Assembly (NCBI RefSeq): GCF_010183535.1
Contig: NC_071331.1
Coordinates: forward strand, 10,912,001-10,976,000
Direction of reading: 5' to 3'
DNA length: 64,000 nt
DNA from: Caenorhabditis remanei
Taxonomy: Eukaryota > Nematoda > Chromadorea > Rhabditida > Rhabditidae
Within the stretch, counting starts at the first letter, position 1. The number at the start of each line of letters is the position of its first letter. The position numbers and the translations under genes were made by a program. Positions 48,101 through 57,524 of this stretch are shown here, one piece after another. Below the pieces are notes generated by a model. The model made no database searches. It saw nothing but the letters and a program-made list of their open reading frames with translations, and had not been told where the DNA came from.

Positions 48101-51069
48101 GTCTCAACATTAACACATCTCTGAATACATCCCAATGCGGCCATTCTCAGCGGAGACTCCTCATCAGTCCGACCGAGAGTCGTCTGAATGAGGACAGTGA
48201 ATCCATCATATTTGTAGTGAGCATAGTTGTGTTGAGTGATGAGTTCTGTCTGAATTGATGGCTGACAAAGCATCATTCGAAGTGATTCCATTGCACACAC
48301 ACACATATCATTACGGAGACCACTGGAGACATTCAACCAATCTCGTGAGAGAACTCTAACTGCCAGAAACATCTTCACCATTCCCAATCTCTTCAAATTC
48401 TCCGCCTCTCTGAATTGTCCTCCGTTGAGTCTCAACATCTCTGTGTAGATAGACTCGCATTCCGCCGAAACTTCATCATAGATCTTCATACTTCTGAAGT
48501 CAGAACGCTCTCCCGCATTGAATAGTTCTGGAATACGCATTCCCGTCGGGAGAGTATGCGCGAATTGTCGCTTGTAATTCTCCATTTTCTGATAGATATG
48601 AGCGAGGAGATACGTCTTAAAAGTGGTACAAGTGCCTCGAACCGCTTGGGTGCTCGTGTGAACTTGCTCCTCGGTCAGCTCCACTTCATCGTTGCACTGC
48701 ATTATTGTCAGTGTGGAGATCTGAAATTGAGTCTTGCGAATGATAAACTCTCTTCTGAAACTCACGTAGTTATACAACTTCCTGGGTCCATCGAATTGAT
48801 CGAATCGACGAAGAATTGCTTTGTAGAGGAGACCCTGTGAGAAGAACATGCAAGCACTGGCCATTCCACTTTCATGGCTGTGTTCAAGGCACCAGAGAAC
48901 ATATCTGGAAGAAGGAATGAGTGGATTGGTAGACTTCAAATATAAATTTTTCGAAAATTCTGCGGGAAGTCTCGAAATTGAACAAATTCGACCGGGAATC
49001 GGAAGAAAACGAGAATTTCGAAGCTCTTAATGGTCGAAACTATAGTTTTTTGTTGAGTTTTTCAGTTTTTTTTTTTGAAAAAAATTTTTGTTTTGGATTT
49101 CAGAACAGAGAACGCAGTTAATGATATTAAAACTTTATTTCCGTTAGCCAGGATGTGTAACTTTCACGTTTTCAGCCAAATTTTCTCTGCAAATGCCTCT
49201 CATATCATTCTTCTAGTGCAACACTCGAAAAATTGAAAATTCTAATTAACAATTCTCGTTTTGCGTTTTTTTTTCCGGTCCAAATCTTTGTTTTTACGTT
49301 AAATTTGTGATTTTTCTCGACAAAAAGTGTCCAAACTTCACTCACTGAATGGTCTCATCGACAATCGCATCGTCCATCTGACACAAAATCTCCATAACAT
49401 CATTATTATAAGCGATATAATAGAAGCACGTGACGACTCCAACAGAAGCCAACGACGTCTTCGGAAGACGAAGCAATGCTCGAATTCCGTCTTTTTCAAT
49501 GAATTCTAATGCGAATTTTCGATGAACGAGAAGAGAAGTCAAGTATTTTAAAGCGTCGAAAGTGAGACGAACATCTTTTGTTTTTTCGAGATCAATGTAG
49601 TCGAGGAGAAGATCCAAAGCGTTTCCTTCGAATACTTGGAGGAGGAGCTGAATTGTTTAAAATTAGATCACTTTTATTGATTATTCCGTTCAAAACTAAC
49701 ATCCTGATACTCTCCACAAGCGGCCAAATATTGCAGAATAAATCGTTGATAAGTGGCCAAACTGAGTGGATAAACTTGTTGAGTTCCGATGAGAAATGGT
49801 TGAAGAATGTCCCATTTACTGTTCGAATCGTCCAAATTTTTGAGATTATGGAATGAAGGGACTCGTTGAGTGGTGTCGACTCGGTAGAATGATTGGAGAC
49901 ATGGCTGGAACTTGGGGGAGTTGAATTTTCGGAAAACTTTCTGTATTTTTGACAAAAATGTTCGATTTTTCGATTTAAAGCTCAATTTCAGCCTTTGATA
50001 TACCTCAGTTCTTCTCTTTTTCGGTGGCGGTGGATTCGAAGCCATTACAGGCGGTTCTTCCACCGCTGGAGTCACTTCGATAGCCGGAACTGGTCCATTG
50101 CTAGTGCTGGGAATGTCTTTGCCGATTTCCTCGGCTTTTAGCATTGAGAAACTAAAAAATTAGGAAATTAGCGGATTTTCTTCGAAAAAAAAGGAAAAAA
50201 CGTACTCTGTCTCTCCCAGCTTCTTTCGTTCCTCTTCTTGTGCGCGTGCCTGAAAATTTGAGATTTTATGTCGGAAATTGGGTTTTTGAGCAATTTTTCG
50301 GAAAAAAAATCGTTTTATTTTCAATTTTCATATCTCGTTGTTTCAGAAATTCCCACCTGCAACTGTCTCAACCGATTCAACGCAAACGGCACCATCCTAG
50401 CATTCTCATTTCTGTATTTGCTTGCATTTTCAGTGTTTTCCAACGCCGCCGCCAGTAAACCCATCGCATATCCTTGCAAAGTCTCGTTTTGCGCTGTCGG
50501 ACCCGCCCAATGATAAAGACGTGGCACAAAATCATCTGGTTCAGAGAAGACAACTTTTGAGTCGAGGCCTGGAACACAAGCCAAGAGAAGACGGCATCCT
50601 TGAATACTCAATTCAACGTTGTCACGAGCGAGAATGTATGAAACGACGAGCTGCAAAATTTTATTCGATTTTTTTCCCGAAAATTCCAGACTTTTCTCAT
50701 ACTTTTGTCATAAAATCATCATTTTTGAAAATAATTTTGAGAATATTTCCGAGTGCAGAGTCCGGATGAGTTCTATGTGGATGTCTATCGTCTAGAGGAT
50801 CCGGATCATTTCTGATAAAACTTTCTGTGGCTCGCTCCAACGTTACAGATATTCTGCAATGATTTTCACTCGAATTTTAATTTTTTTAATTTAAAGTACT
50901 CTTTCAAAATCGGCAACGGATCGAACGAGGGTCGCATGTGATTCGCATCGAATTTCAGCAACATTTCCGCAATTTTCATCATTAACTGCGTGCACAACTT
51001 CAATTCATTCGACGTAATCATCGACATTGTCTCTGTCGAGCGGAGGGGATAATTCTCCTTCCCCGCCAT
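42138..51069 (-). CDS. dcaf-1: DCAF1 (VprBP), CRL4 ubiquitin-ligase substrate receptor
   Basis: Nineteen exons with consistent phases give 1729 aa: 51069-50900, 50853-50703, 50650-50357, 50249-50206, 50151-50004, 49940-49701, 49647-49346, 48904-48766, 48720-47805, 47409-47276, 47221-47018, 46970-46648, 46597-46342, 45924-45796, 45746-45261, 45214-44819, 43101-42738, 42680-42287, 42237-42138. Order: armadillo-like helical N-terminal half, LISH motif (about 866-897, VELLQLIHDHLLKNKL), Ser/Pro linker, WD40 propeller (about 1025-1400) with WDVR/YDIR motifs, then a very acidic tail ending in RRRRREQNG. In other animals DCAF1 binds DDB1-CUL4 and recruits substrates. The start follows TTGCAG, a likely trans-splice site. 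Intron 9 holds a hAT-like element and intron 16 (1.7 kb) an odd repeat. No CTGTTTCA core occurs in the gene. Confidence 0.93.
43340..44410. repeat. Degenerate GTGATCATTC / GATGTTAC / GAAGCAAA repeat in DCAF1 intron 16
   Basis: Three short words recur irregularly: GTGATCATTC, GATGTTAC(A) and GAAGCAAA. At least eleven TGATCA hexamers fall between 43637 and 44380. The unit is not strictly periodic. ORFs of about 60-108 codons in it have no support. Confidence 0.7.
44599..44703. repeat. 105-bp MITE-like repeat in DCAF1 intron 16
   Basis: Left end TTACAACTGCGCTCCACCGA and right end complementary to TTACAACCGCGCTCTACCGA; 20 of 22 terminal positions pair. Diverged relatives are at 24033 and 31646. 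Confidence 0.8.
47458..47780. mobile_element. CATACTTG-family hAT element, copy 4, in DCAF1 intron 9
   Basis: Ends CATACTTCCAAATCGGGCC and TTTGCAAGTATG with an 8-bp duplication GATAAATC (47450-47457, 47781-47788). The inner sequence (GTAGATCTCGACGAG-type arms) is shared with 38886-39276. Confidence 0.9.
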
Positions 51070-51524
51070 GACTGCTGCAATTACAGATGTTGTTTTATTG
51101 ATTTTTAGAGAGAAAATAATAATTTTTTCGAATTTAAAACGAAAAAATAACAAAAAATCAACAAAATTCTGACGAAAATCGAGTTTTTGAAATTTAATTG
51201 CAATGTTCCGAAAAATGAAATTTTTCGCCGGGGAGTACTGTCCGCAGTCGGTGTTTGCGGACAATGGCAGCACTCACGTCAGATTGCGGATGTCTTGTGA
51301 TTTTTTATCGTTGCGAAACTACTTTCAATAAATAAAAACCTGTTTTCATTGAAATTCATATAAATTTTTATTTGAAAAATCACCAATAAAATTATCGATA
51401 TTTTCTTTCCCTTTCGATTCTTCTATTCTACCGATTCATATCAGTTTTTTAGTTTTTTTTTTCGATTTTCAAAACAAAAAACTTTAACAAATTTTTTAAA
51501 GTCTTATTTCCAGGTAACCCAACA
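51070..51524. promoter_or_regulatory. Shared upstream region of DCAF1 and DPH3
   Basis: 455 bp between divergent start codons, AT-rich with runs of T and A. A TTTCCAG directly upstream of the DPH3 start and TTGCAG upstream of DCAF1 look like trans-splice acceptors. No TATA box could be singled out. Confidence 0.5.
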
Positions 51525-51813
51525 ATGTCCGTCTTCCACGACGAAGTCGAAATTGAGGATTTTGAATTCGACGAGGAGAAGGACGTCTATCACTACCCGT
51601 GTCCTTGTGGTGATCGATTTGAAATAGCGAGGTGAGAACTTTTACTAAAATCCCAATCAAATAATTATTCGGTGTTTCAGAGAAATGCTAGAAATGGGCG
51701 AAGACGTTGCACAATGTCCCAGCTGTTCCCTCCTCATTCGAGTCATCTACGATCCCGAAGATTTCGTGAAACTCGAGACCATCACCTCCAAGCCGATTGC
51801 AGAGACGGTCTAA
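51525..51813 (+). CDS. dph-3: DPH3/KTI11, CSL zinc-finger protein of diphthamide synthesis
   Basis: Two exons (51525-51631, 51681-51813) give 79 aa, the family's normal size. The four metal-binding cysteines are C26, C28, C48 and C51 in CPCG and CPSCSLL, as in the CSL zinc-finger family. DPH3 binds iron and donates electrons to the DPH1-DPH2 radical enzyme that modifies histidine in translation elongation factor 2; in yeast it also works with Elongator. The acidic N-terminus ([15 protein letters not shown]) is typical. It is divergent from DCAF1 and converges on X-5, whose stop lies 167 bp away. Confidence 0.96.
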
Positions 51814-51979
51814 TTCTAATTTTTAAATCTAGAAATTTGTGAAATTCCTCAATTTTATAGACTGATCCAAACATCGCTTGTTCATTTATTAATACGGGTT
51901 TCACGAGTAAATTTTCTGTGAAAATTCACTATAAATCACACAAAAAAGTGTTCTCTCAATCAAATCTTTTCAGCGACAC

Positions 51980-53721
51980 TCAGTAAGTTGAATAGGATTG
52001 TCCATTGATGACCAGATTAGTCACATCATTTTTCTTCATCGAACTTCCATTGAAAATACCCGACAAATCGATGAAATGATCAGTTCCGAGTGAGATTTGA
52101 GCCGAGAATTTGATTTTTTGAGACTCAATTTTCAGTCGGGTACTCGATTGCAATTGTTTCGGAACAATTGGAAATTCATCCGATTTCTTCTTCTTTTCGA
52201 GTGGTTGAATACACATTTTGAAACGTCCATTAGTCGAGATGAATTCCATTTGTTCGTAGAGAAGACTGTTGTCCGTATTTGTAGTTCTAGCAACACTCGA
52301 TTGGATTTCACTTGTCAGTGGAGACATCTGGAATATTCTGGGGAATCAGATGGTATCAAAAGAGGAAGAGTACCGTCATTTTAGGTTTCTCCCCTCCAGA
52401 AATATAAGTGGCCGATGGGAACAAGCCGTCTGGTTTCGACTTCTTCAATCCACGACGTTTTCTGAAAAAGAAGACAAAAGAATCATCGAGTCAGTGAAAA
52501 TGACATAAGCACTTCTGAATTTACTGAAACAGAAAACGCGTCAACGACACCCCAGCTGACTCACAAGTGTTGAATGTCTTCAAGTGGTTCTTGTCCCATC
52601 TGTTGAACATGTTTACGTTGAACTGATCTGATGGATTCACAAGATTCACGAGAAGTGGAACGACCAACGGCCACCTGCAAATGGAAATGAATGTACTGTT
52701 TCAGAAATGTGGTATCAGTTTGTAAGGCAAAGAAAATGATTATTGTTTGTCCTCGAGTAATCTCAATTCAAAATATCCTTACATCAATCTTAGTTGTTCC
52801 CTTGTTAGCTGGAATGTAGATTGCCTCGGGGAACAGATTTTCACTATCCGGAATTGGAGTGATCGGATCCACGGAGCTTCTGAAATTCCAGTCAATCAGT
52901 TATTTTATCCCTTTTGAACTATCCAATTACTCATTAGAACTCTCCGCATGGCTAGCCGAAACCAACGATTCTTTTTTCGAATTGACGATCACAGCTTTCG
53001 GGAATAATCTGAAAGTTTAAACAAAAGTCATTGGGACGAATTGAATGAAATCTGATACATTTTCCTATTCTTTCCAGCATCACGTGGAGTACGAATAGTT
53101 GGTTTCGGTTCTTTCGACGAAGAACGATGAATCGAACTGATGGAAATTGTCTTGTGAGATTCAGTTGATGTTAAGGAGATCCCTAGAATGTAGATGTATT
53201 ATAAATAAGATGTCGAAAAGTATTGGGAGGTTAATATGGAGTTCGTGAAACATTGTTTTTTTCATAATAATCAATGTTTCCATCATGACATTTATAGTGG
53301 TCCGGACTTTTGGAAACAATTTATCAGACGTTAGTAAGTTCACATCCCGGATGAAGCTTTAGAAAATTGATTTTTAATCAGTTTGAGACAGGTGGAATAA
53401 AAGAATTTGTGTTTCAAAAACTTTGTTTCTACGGCTACAGCTTTTCAACAATATTATGCGATTAGTCAGATAAAATAAATTCATTCAAAAAGTCAAATTT
53501 TGTCTTGTTTCTCAAACATTTCAAATCACATTGAATATCTCTCAAATTGATAATTCTCCTCTATAAATCGACCTACCCGAAAAGTTGCGTGAAATCAATG
53601 ATTTCTCCTTGTCATCCGCCTTTTCTTCCTTCATTTTTCTCAGAATATCAGCAGCTTCTTGAAGAGTTCCACTCACTTTCACGTCTATTTCCTTGTACGC
53701 CCAGTTCGCTCCGAAATCCAT
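51980..53721 (-). CDS. Gene X copy 5 (X-5), inverted
   Basis: Minus-strand exons: 53721-53577, 53182-53059, 53008-52931, 52879-52783, 52674-52565, 52461-52374, 52327-51980; 329 aa, open. It retains the 3' flank of X-1 to X-3 (through GTCTATAAAA, here near 51858) that X-4 has lost. One acceptor is TCTAG instead of TCCAG (exon 2), and exon 2 reads ISLTS instead of ISITS. Function unknown. Confidence 0.8.
52525..52703. promoter_or_regulatory. Divergent 21U-RNA promoter core pair in X-5
   Basis: TGAAACAG 52525-52532 and CTGTTTCA 52696-52703. Relative to X-5 the arrangement and the 171-bp offset equal those of X-1 to X-4, after inversion. Confidence 0.6.
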
Positions 53722-54317
53722 TTTTCTGAAATTGGTTGGAATGAGAGAAATGAGAAGAGAGAGACTCACATTGTATCGATATTTCTCCTTGAATTCCAGA
53801 GAGAGAATGGCAAAGTAAACTTTGAAATCGATTGGAAATATCTCGGGAGGATTGAAGGGAATGGGGAATTAGTTTATGGGGGAACAAGGGTAAGAGTGTC
53901 ACGGGTAAATAGGGGGGATGGATTACGGTTTCACGGGTTCCATTTTGTAGGAATAATATTTCAATAAACTAGTGCTTCCTTCGAATTTCAACGTTGTTAA
54001 AACTTCGTTTCACTCTTTCAGCTACTCTTCGTTTTCTCCTTCCATTTCCAGTGGATTAATGATATTAAGTCCAAAATACACGAAATGAACGCTGACTTTT
54101 CTTCATTGAATTTTCTTCATTGAATTCTCATCGTTTTCCTGAAACTGAAAAATTTTCAGTGAACCGTTATTTTTATTGCTCCTATCAAGAGTAGCCACGA
54201 GTTAACTAATTTGAAATACATGACAGTGTGGGAAACGGTCACAATTTTTTAATGAACGAACAACCTGAATATGTTTCAATTGGACAACAAATCTTTGTGA
54301 TGCCAATAATATTTCAT

Positions 54318-54325
54318 TGAAACAG
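54318..54325 (-). promoter_or_regulatory. Candidate 21U-RNA promoter core
   Basis: TGAAACAG in AT-rich intergenic DNA beside X-5. Confidence 0.4.
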
Positions 54326-54461
54326 CGGATTCGTGTCTGTGTATTCTCATCTTTGTTACAACTCCGCTGCACTTTTCTCCTCTTCGTTTTCTCCTTCCAT
54401 TTTCAGCTTAAAAATTTATTGGAGTGCTATTTCCACTGTTCCCATCAAGAGTAGCTATGAG

Positions 54462-55636
54462 CAGAGTTGCGCGGAAGTGATTTTTTCTAAAACGGAAGTC
54501 GGAAGTCGGAAGTCGGAAGTCGGAAGTAAATCTTGTAATCCGGAAGTCGGAAGTCGGAAGTAAAATTTGTAATCCGGAAGTCGGAAGTCGGAAGTCGGAA
54601 GTAAAATTTGTAATCCGGAAGTCGGAAGTCGGAAGTCGGAATTAAAATTTCTAATCCGGAAGTCGGAAGTCGGAAGTCGGAAGTAAAATTTTCAAAACGG
54701 AAGTCGGAAGCCGGAAGTCGGAAGTGAAAAACAGCCCGGAAGTCGGAAGTCGGAAGTCGGAAGTAGATTTTTTCGCAAAGATTCAAAAACTCCTAGAAAA
54801 AGTTCATAAAATCAGTGAAAAATTAGTTTTTGGCTGAAGAAAAACCTATTTTCTGTCCTTTTAGACCATTTTTCCTTGTATTTCTGCAAAATATACTTTT
54901 CGGAAATTCCATAATTATGGAATGACGGAAGTCGGAAGTAAACATCCGAAAACGGAAGTCGGAAGTCGGAAGTCGAAAGTAAAATTTTCAAAACGGAAGT
55001 CGGAAGTCGGAAGTAAATCTTGTAATCCGGAAGTCGGAAGTCGGAAGTCGGAAGTCGGAAGTAAAATTTGTAATCCGGAAGTCGGAAGTCGGAAGTCGGA
55101 AGTAAAATTTGTAATCCGGAAGTCGGAAGTCGGAAGTCGGAATTAAAATTTCTAATCCGGAAGTCGGAAGTCGGAAGTCGGAAGTAAAATTTTCAAAACG
55201 GAAGTCGGAAGCCGGAAGTCGGAAGTGAAAAACAGCCCGGAAGTCGGAAGTCGGAAGTCGGAAGTCGGAAGTCGGAAGTAGATTTTTTCGCAAAGATTCA
55301 AAAACTCCTAGAAAAAGTTCATAAAATCAGTGAAAAATTAATTTTTGGCTGAAGAAAAACCTATTTTCTGTCCTTTTAGACCATTTTTCCTTGTATTTCT
55401 GCAAAATATACTTTTCGGAAATTCCATAATTATGGAATGACGGAAGTCGGAAGTAAACATCCGAAAACGGAAGTCGGAAGTCGGAAGTCGAAAGTAAAAT
55501 TTTCAAAACGGAAGTCGGAAGCCGGAAGTCGGAAGTAAAATTTTCAAAACGGAAGTCGGAAGCCGGAAGTCGGAAGTGAAAAACAGCCCGGAAGTCAGAA
55601 GTCGGAAGTCGGAAGTCGGAATTCCGCGCAACTCTG
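54462..55636. mobile_element. hAT-like element filled with TCGGAAG heptamer arrays
   Basis: Perfect 15-bp TIRs CAGAGTTGCGCGGAA / TTCCGCGCAACTCTG and an 8-bp duplication GCTATGAG (54454-54461, 55637-55644). The inside is made of runs of the heptamer TCGGAAG separated by short spacers (TAAATCTTGTAATCC, TAAAATTTTCAAAAC, TGAAAAACAGCCC). A block of roughly 0.5 kb with these runs and a 150-bp unique spacer is repeated twice. The apparent ORFs (about 75-100 codons, both strands) are repeat translation only. Confidence 0.9.
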
Positions 55637-55670
55637 GCTATGAGTTATATGATTGAGAAAAATGACTGTG

Positions 55671-55713
55671 TGAAACAGTCAAACCTTAAAAAAAACAATT
55701 CGAATCTGTTTCA
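55671..55713. promoter_or_regulatory. Closely spaced divergent 21U-RNA promoter cores
   Basis: TGAAACAG 55671-55678 (minus) and CTGTTTCA 55706-55713 (plus), starts 35 bp apart. The plus core is followed by ATTGGACAACAATTAA; a degenerate relative (ATGTTTCAATTGGACAAC) is at 54272. Confidence 0.5.
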
Positions 55714-56285
55714 ATTGGACAACAATTAACTGTGATGGTGTTTTTTAGTCAATGAAAGGTCCTTTTCACCCAGTTCCTTTCAATTCAAGAGTTTTTTTTT
55801 TTCTGAAAACATTTTTCTGTTCTGTAAACTGATGAAATGTCAACGATATTTCCAAAGTGTGCTCCAATTGGTCCTATCATTGATATTTTTCCAGATTCGG
55901 AACACATTAAATATAATTTACTATTTCAAGTGCCTGTCTTGTAGACATCACTACACCACAAAGTGCTTCCTTCCAAGTCTTCTCGAATCATCAGATCTAA
56001 TAAGCGGTGTAATCAAGTTGATAACAGAAATCAGCTTTTAAAACTTTTAGAACAAGTATAAAAAAGTTGATATTTTCTATGTTCCAATGAGGAATCATTC
56101 AAGTCGGATAGAATTCATCAACACTAATTTTTTCTTACATCTTTTGGTAAACCAAAAATCTAAAATTAGGTAATTGTTTTTTGATTTGTAATAATTCACT
56201 AACTCTACAGCTCAAGAAAGTCGTCACGAACGAAACAATAAATATGATCAATATGGACCTGAGATGTTCATAAAACAAGTTTTTT

Positions 56286-56640
56286 TATCACTTCCGACTT
56301 CCGACTTCCGACTTCCGGATAAGGAATTTTACTTCCGACTTCTGTCATTACATAACGGTGAAATTTCGGAAAAGTAAATTTCGCAGAAATACATGGAAAA
56401 ATGGTCTAAAAGGACAAAACATATGCTTTTCTTCAGCCAAAAACTAATTTTCCACTGATTTGCGCGAATTTTATGAACTTTTTCTAGGAGTTTTTGAATC
56501 TTTGCGAAAAAATCTAATACCGACTTCCGACTTCGGACTTCCGGATAAGAAATTTTACTTCCGACTTCCTGATAAGAAAAATCACTTCCAACTTCCGACT
56601 TCCGGATAAGAAAATGTTCACTTCCCAACATCTCTGTTGT
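56286..56640. repeat. Truncated, reversed relative of the TCGGAAG element
   Basis: CTTCCGACTTCCGA arrays and the same unique spacer as in 54780-54930 but in reverse orientation. No terminal repeats could be found, so it is probably a decayed copy. Confidence 0.65.
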
Positions 56641-56802
56641 GTACAAAGTGGGCAAAGTTAACGCTGACTTTTCTTCATTGACTTCTCAACGTTTTCCGGA
56701 AACTGAACAATTTTCGGTGGATCACTATTTTCGATGTTTCCATCAAGAGTAGCTAAAAGTTAACTAAAAGATGACAGTGTGAAACGATCACAATTCCCGA
56801 AC

Positions 56803-57179
56803 CTGTTTCAATCAGACAAGAAGGAATTGATGTATTTTAATGGAAAGAAGAATGATTGATCAAATTCCTTTTCCCAGTTCCTTCCAATTCAAGAGCTTTT
56901 TTCTGAAAACATTTTTCTATTCGGTAAACTGATGAAATTCCAAAGTGTACTCCTATCATATTCAGCCTTTCGTTGAAATTTTTTAGATTCAGAACAAATA
57001 AAATATAATCTACTATTTCAAGTGCCTGTCTTGTAGACATCACTTCATCACAAAATGCTTCTTTCCAAGTCTTATATATTCAAATTGTCAGATCTAATAA
57101 GCGGTATGATCCAATTGATCAAAGCAGTCAGCTTTAAAATCGTATAGAAAAGTATAAAATATGAAATTTTTCTGTTTCA
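56803..57179 (+). promoter_or_regulatory. Two candidate 21U-RNA promoter cores
   Basis: CTGTTTCA at 56803-56810 and 57172-57179, both on the plus strand in AT-rich DNA downstream of the K2P gene. The second is preceded by a T run. Confidence 0.5.
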
Positions 57180-57524
57180 ATGAGGAATAATTCAAGTCGG
57201 ATAGATTTCATCGACACTTATTTTTCTTTACATACCGAAAATCTAAAATAATTTGTTTTTTGATCTAAAATAATTCAAGAATTCCACTAACTCAATAGCT
57301 CAAGTAACGGACGAAGCAATAAATATGATCCTAAAATGCTCATAACACATTCTAAATCAGGGATTTGAGATGAGCCAAAATATTCAAACTTATTGGGATA
57401 ACTGTTTTTTTTCTCTGTTTCCCTATTCTCTTTTTACCAACGAAACTTGCTTTGAAGAATATTCTACCTGAGTGCATTTCATCAAAATTTATTACGCAAT
57501 TCATTATTAAAAGAAACATATTTA

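Larger units (their letters stand above)
51858..57100 (-). repeat. Right arm of the inverted duplication around DCAF1-DPH3
   Basis: Contains X-5 and flank complementary to 36.7-41.8 kb. The outer flank is itself partly duplicated in tandem (53990-54250, 54340-54460 and 56650-57100 share TCATCAAGAGTAGCTA-like and TGCCTGTCTTGTAGACATCA segments). Confidence 0.65.

Noticed and set aside
54487..55293. ORFs encoding GSRKSEVGS or LPTSDFR repeats
   Set aside because: Direct translation of TCGGAAG heptamer arrays inside a TIR element.
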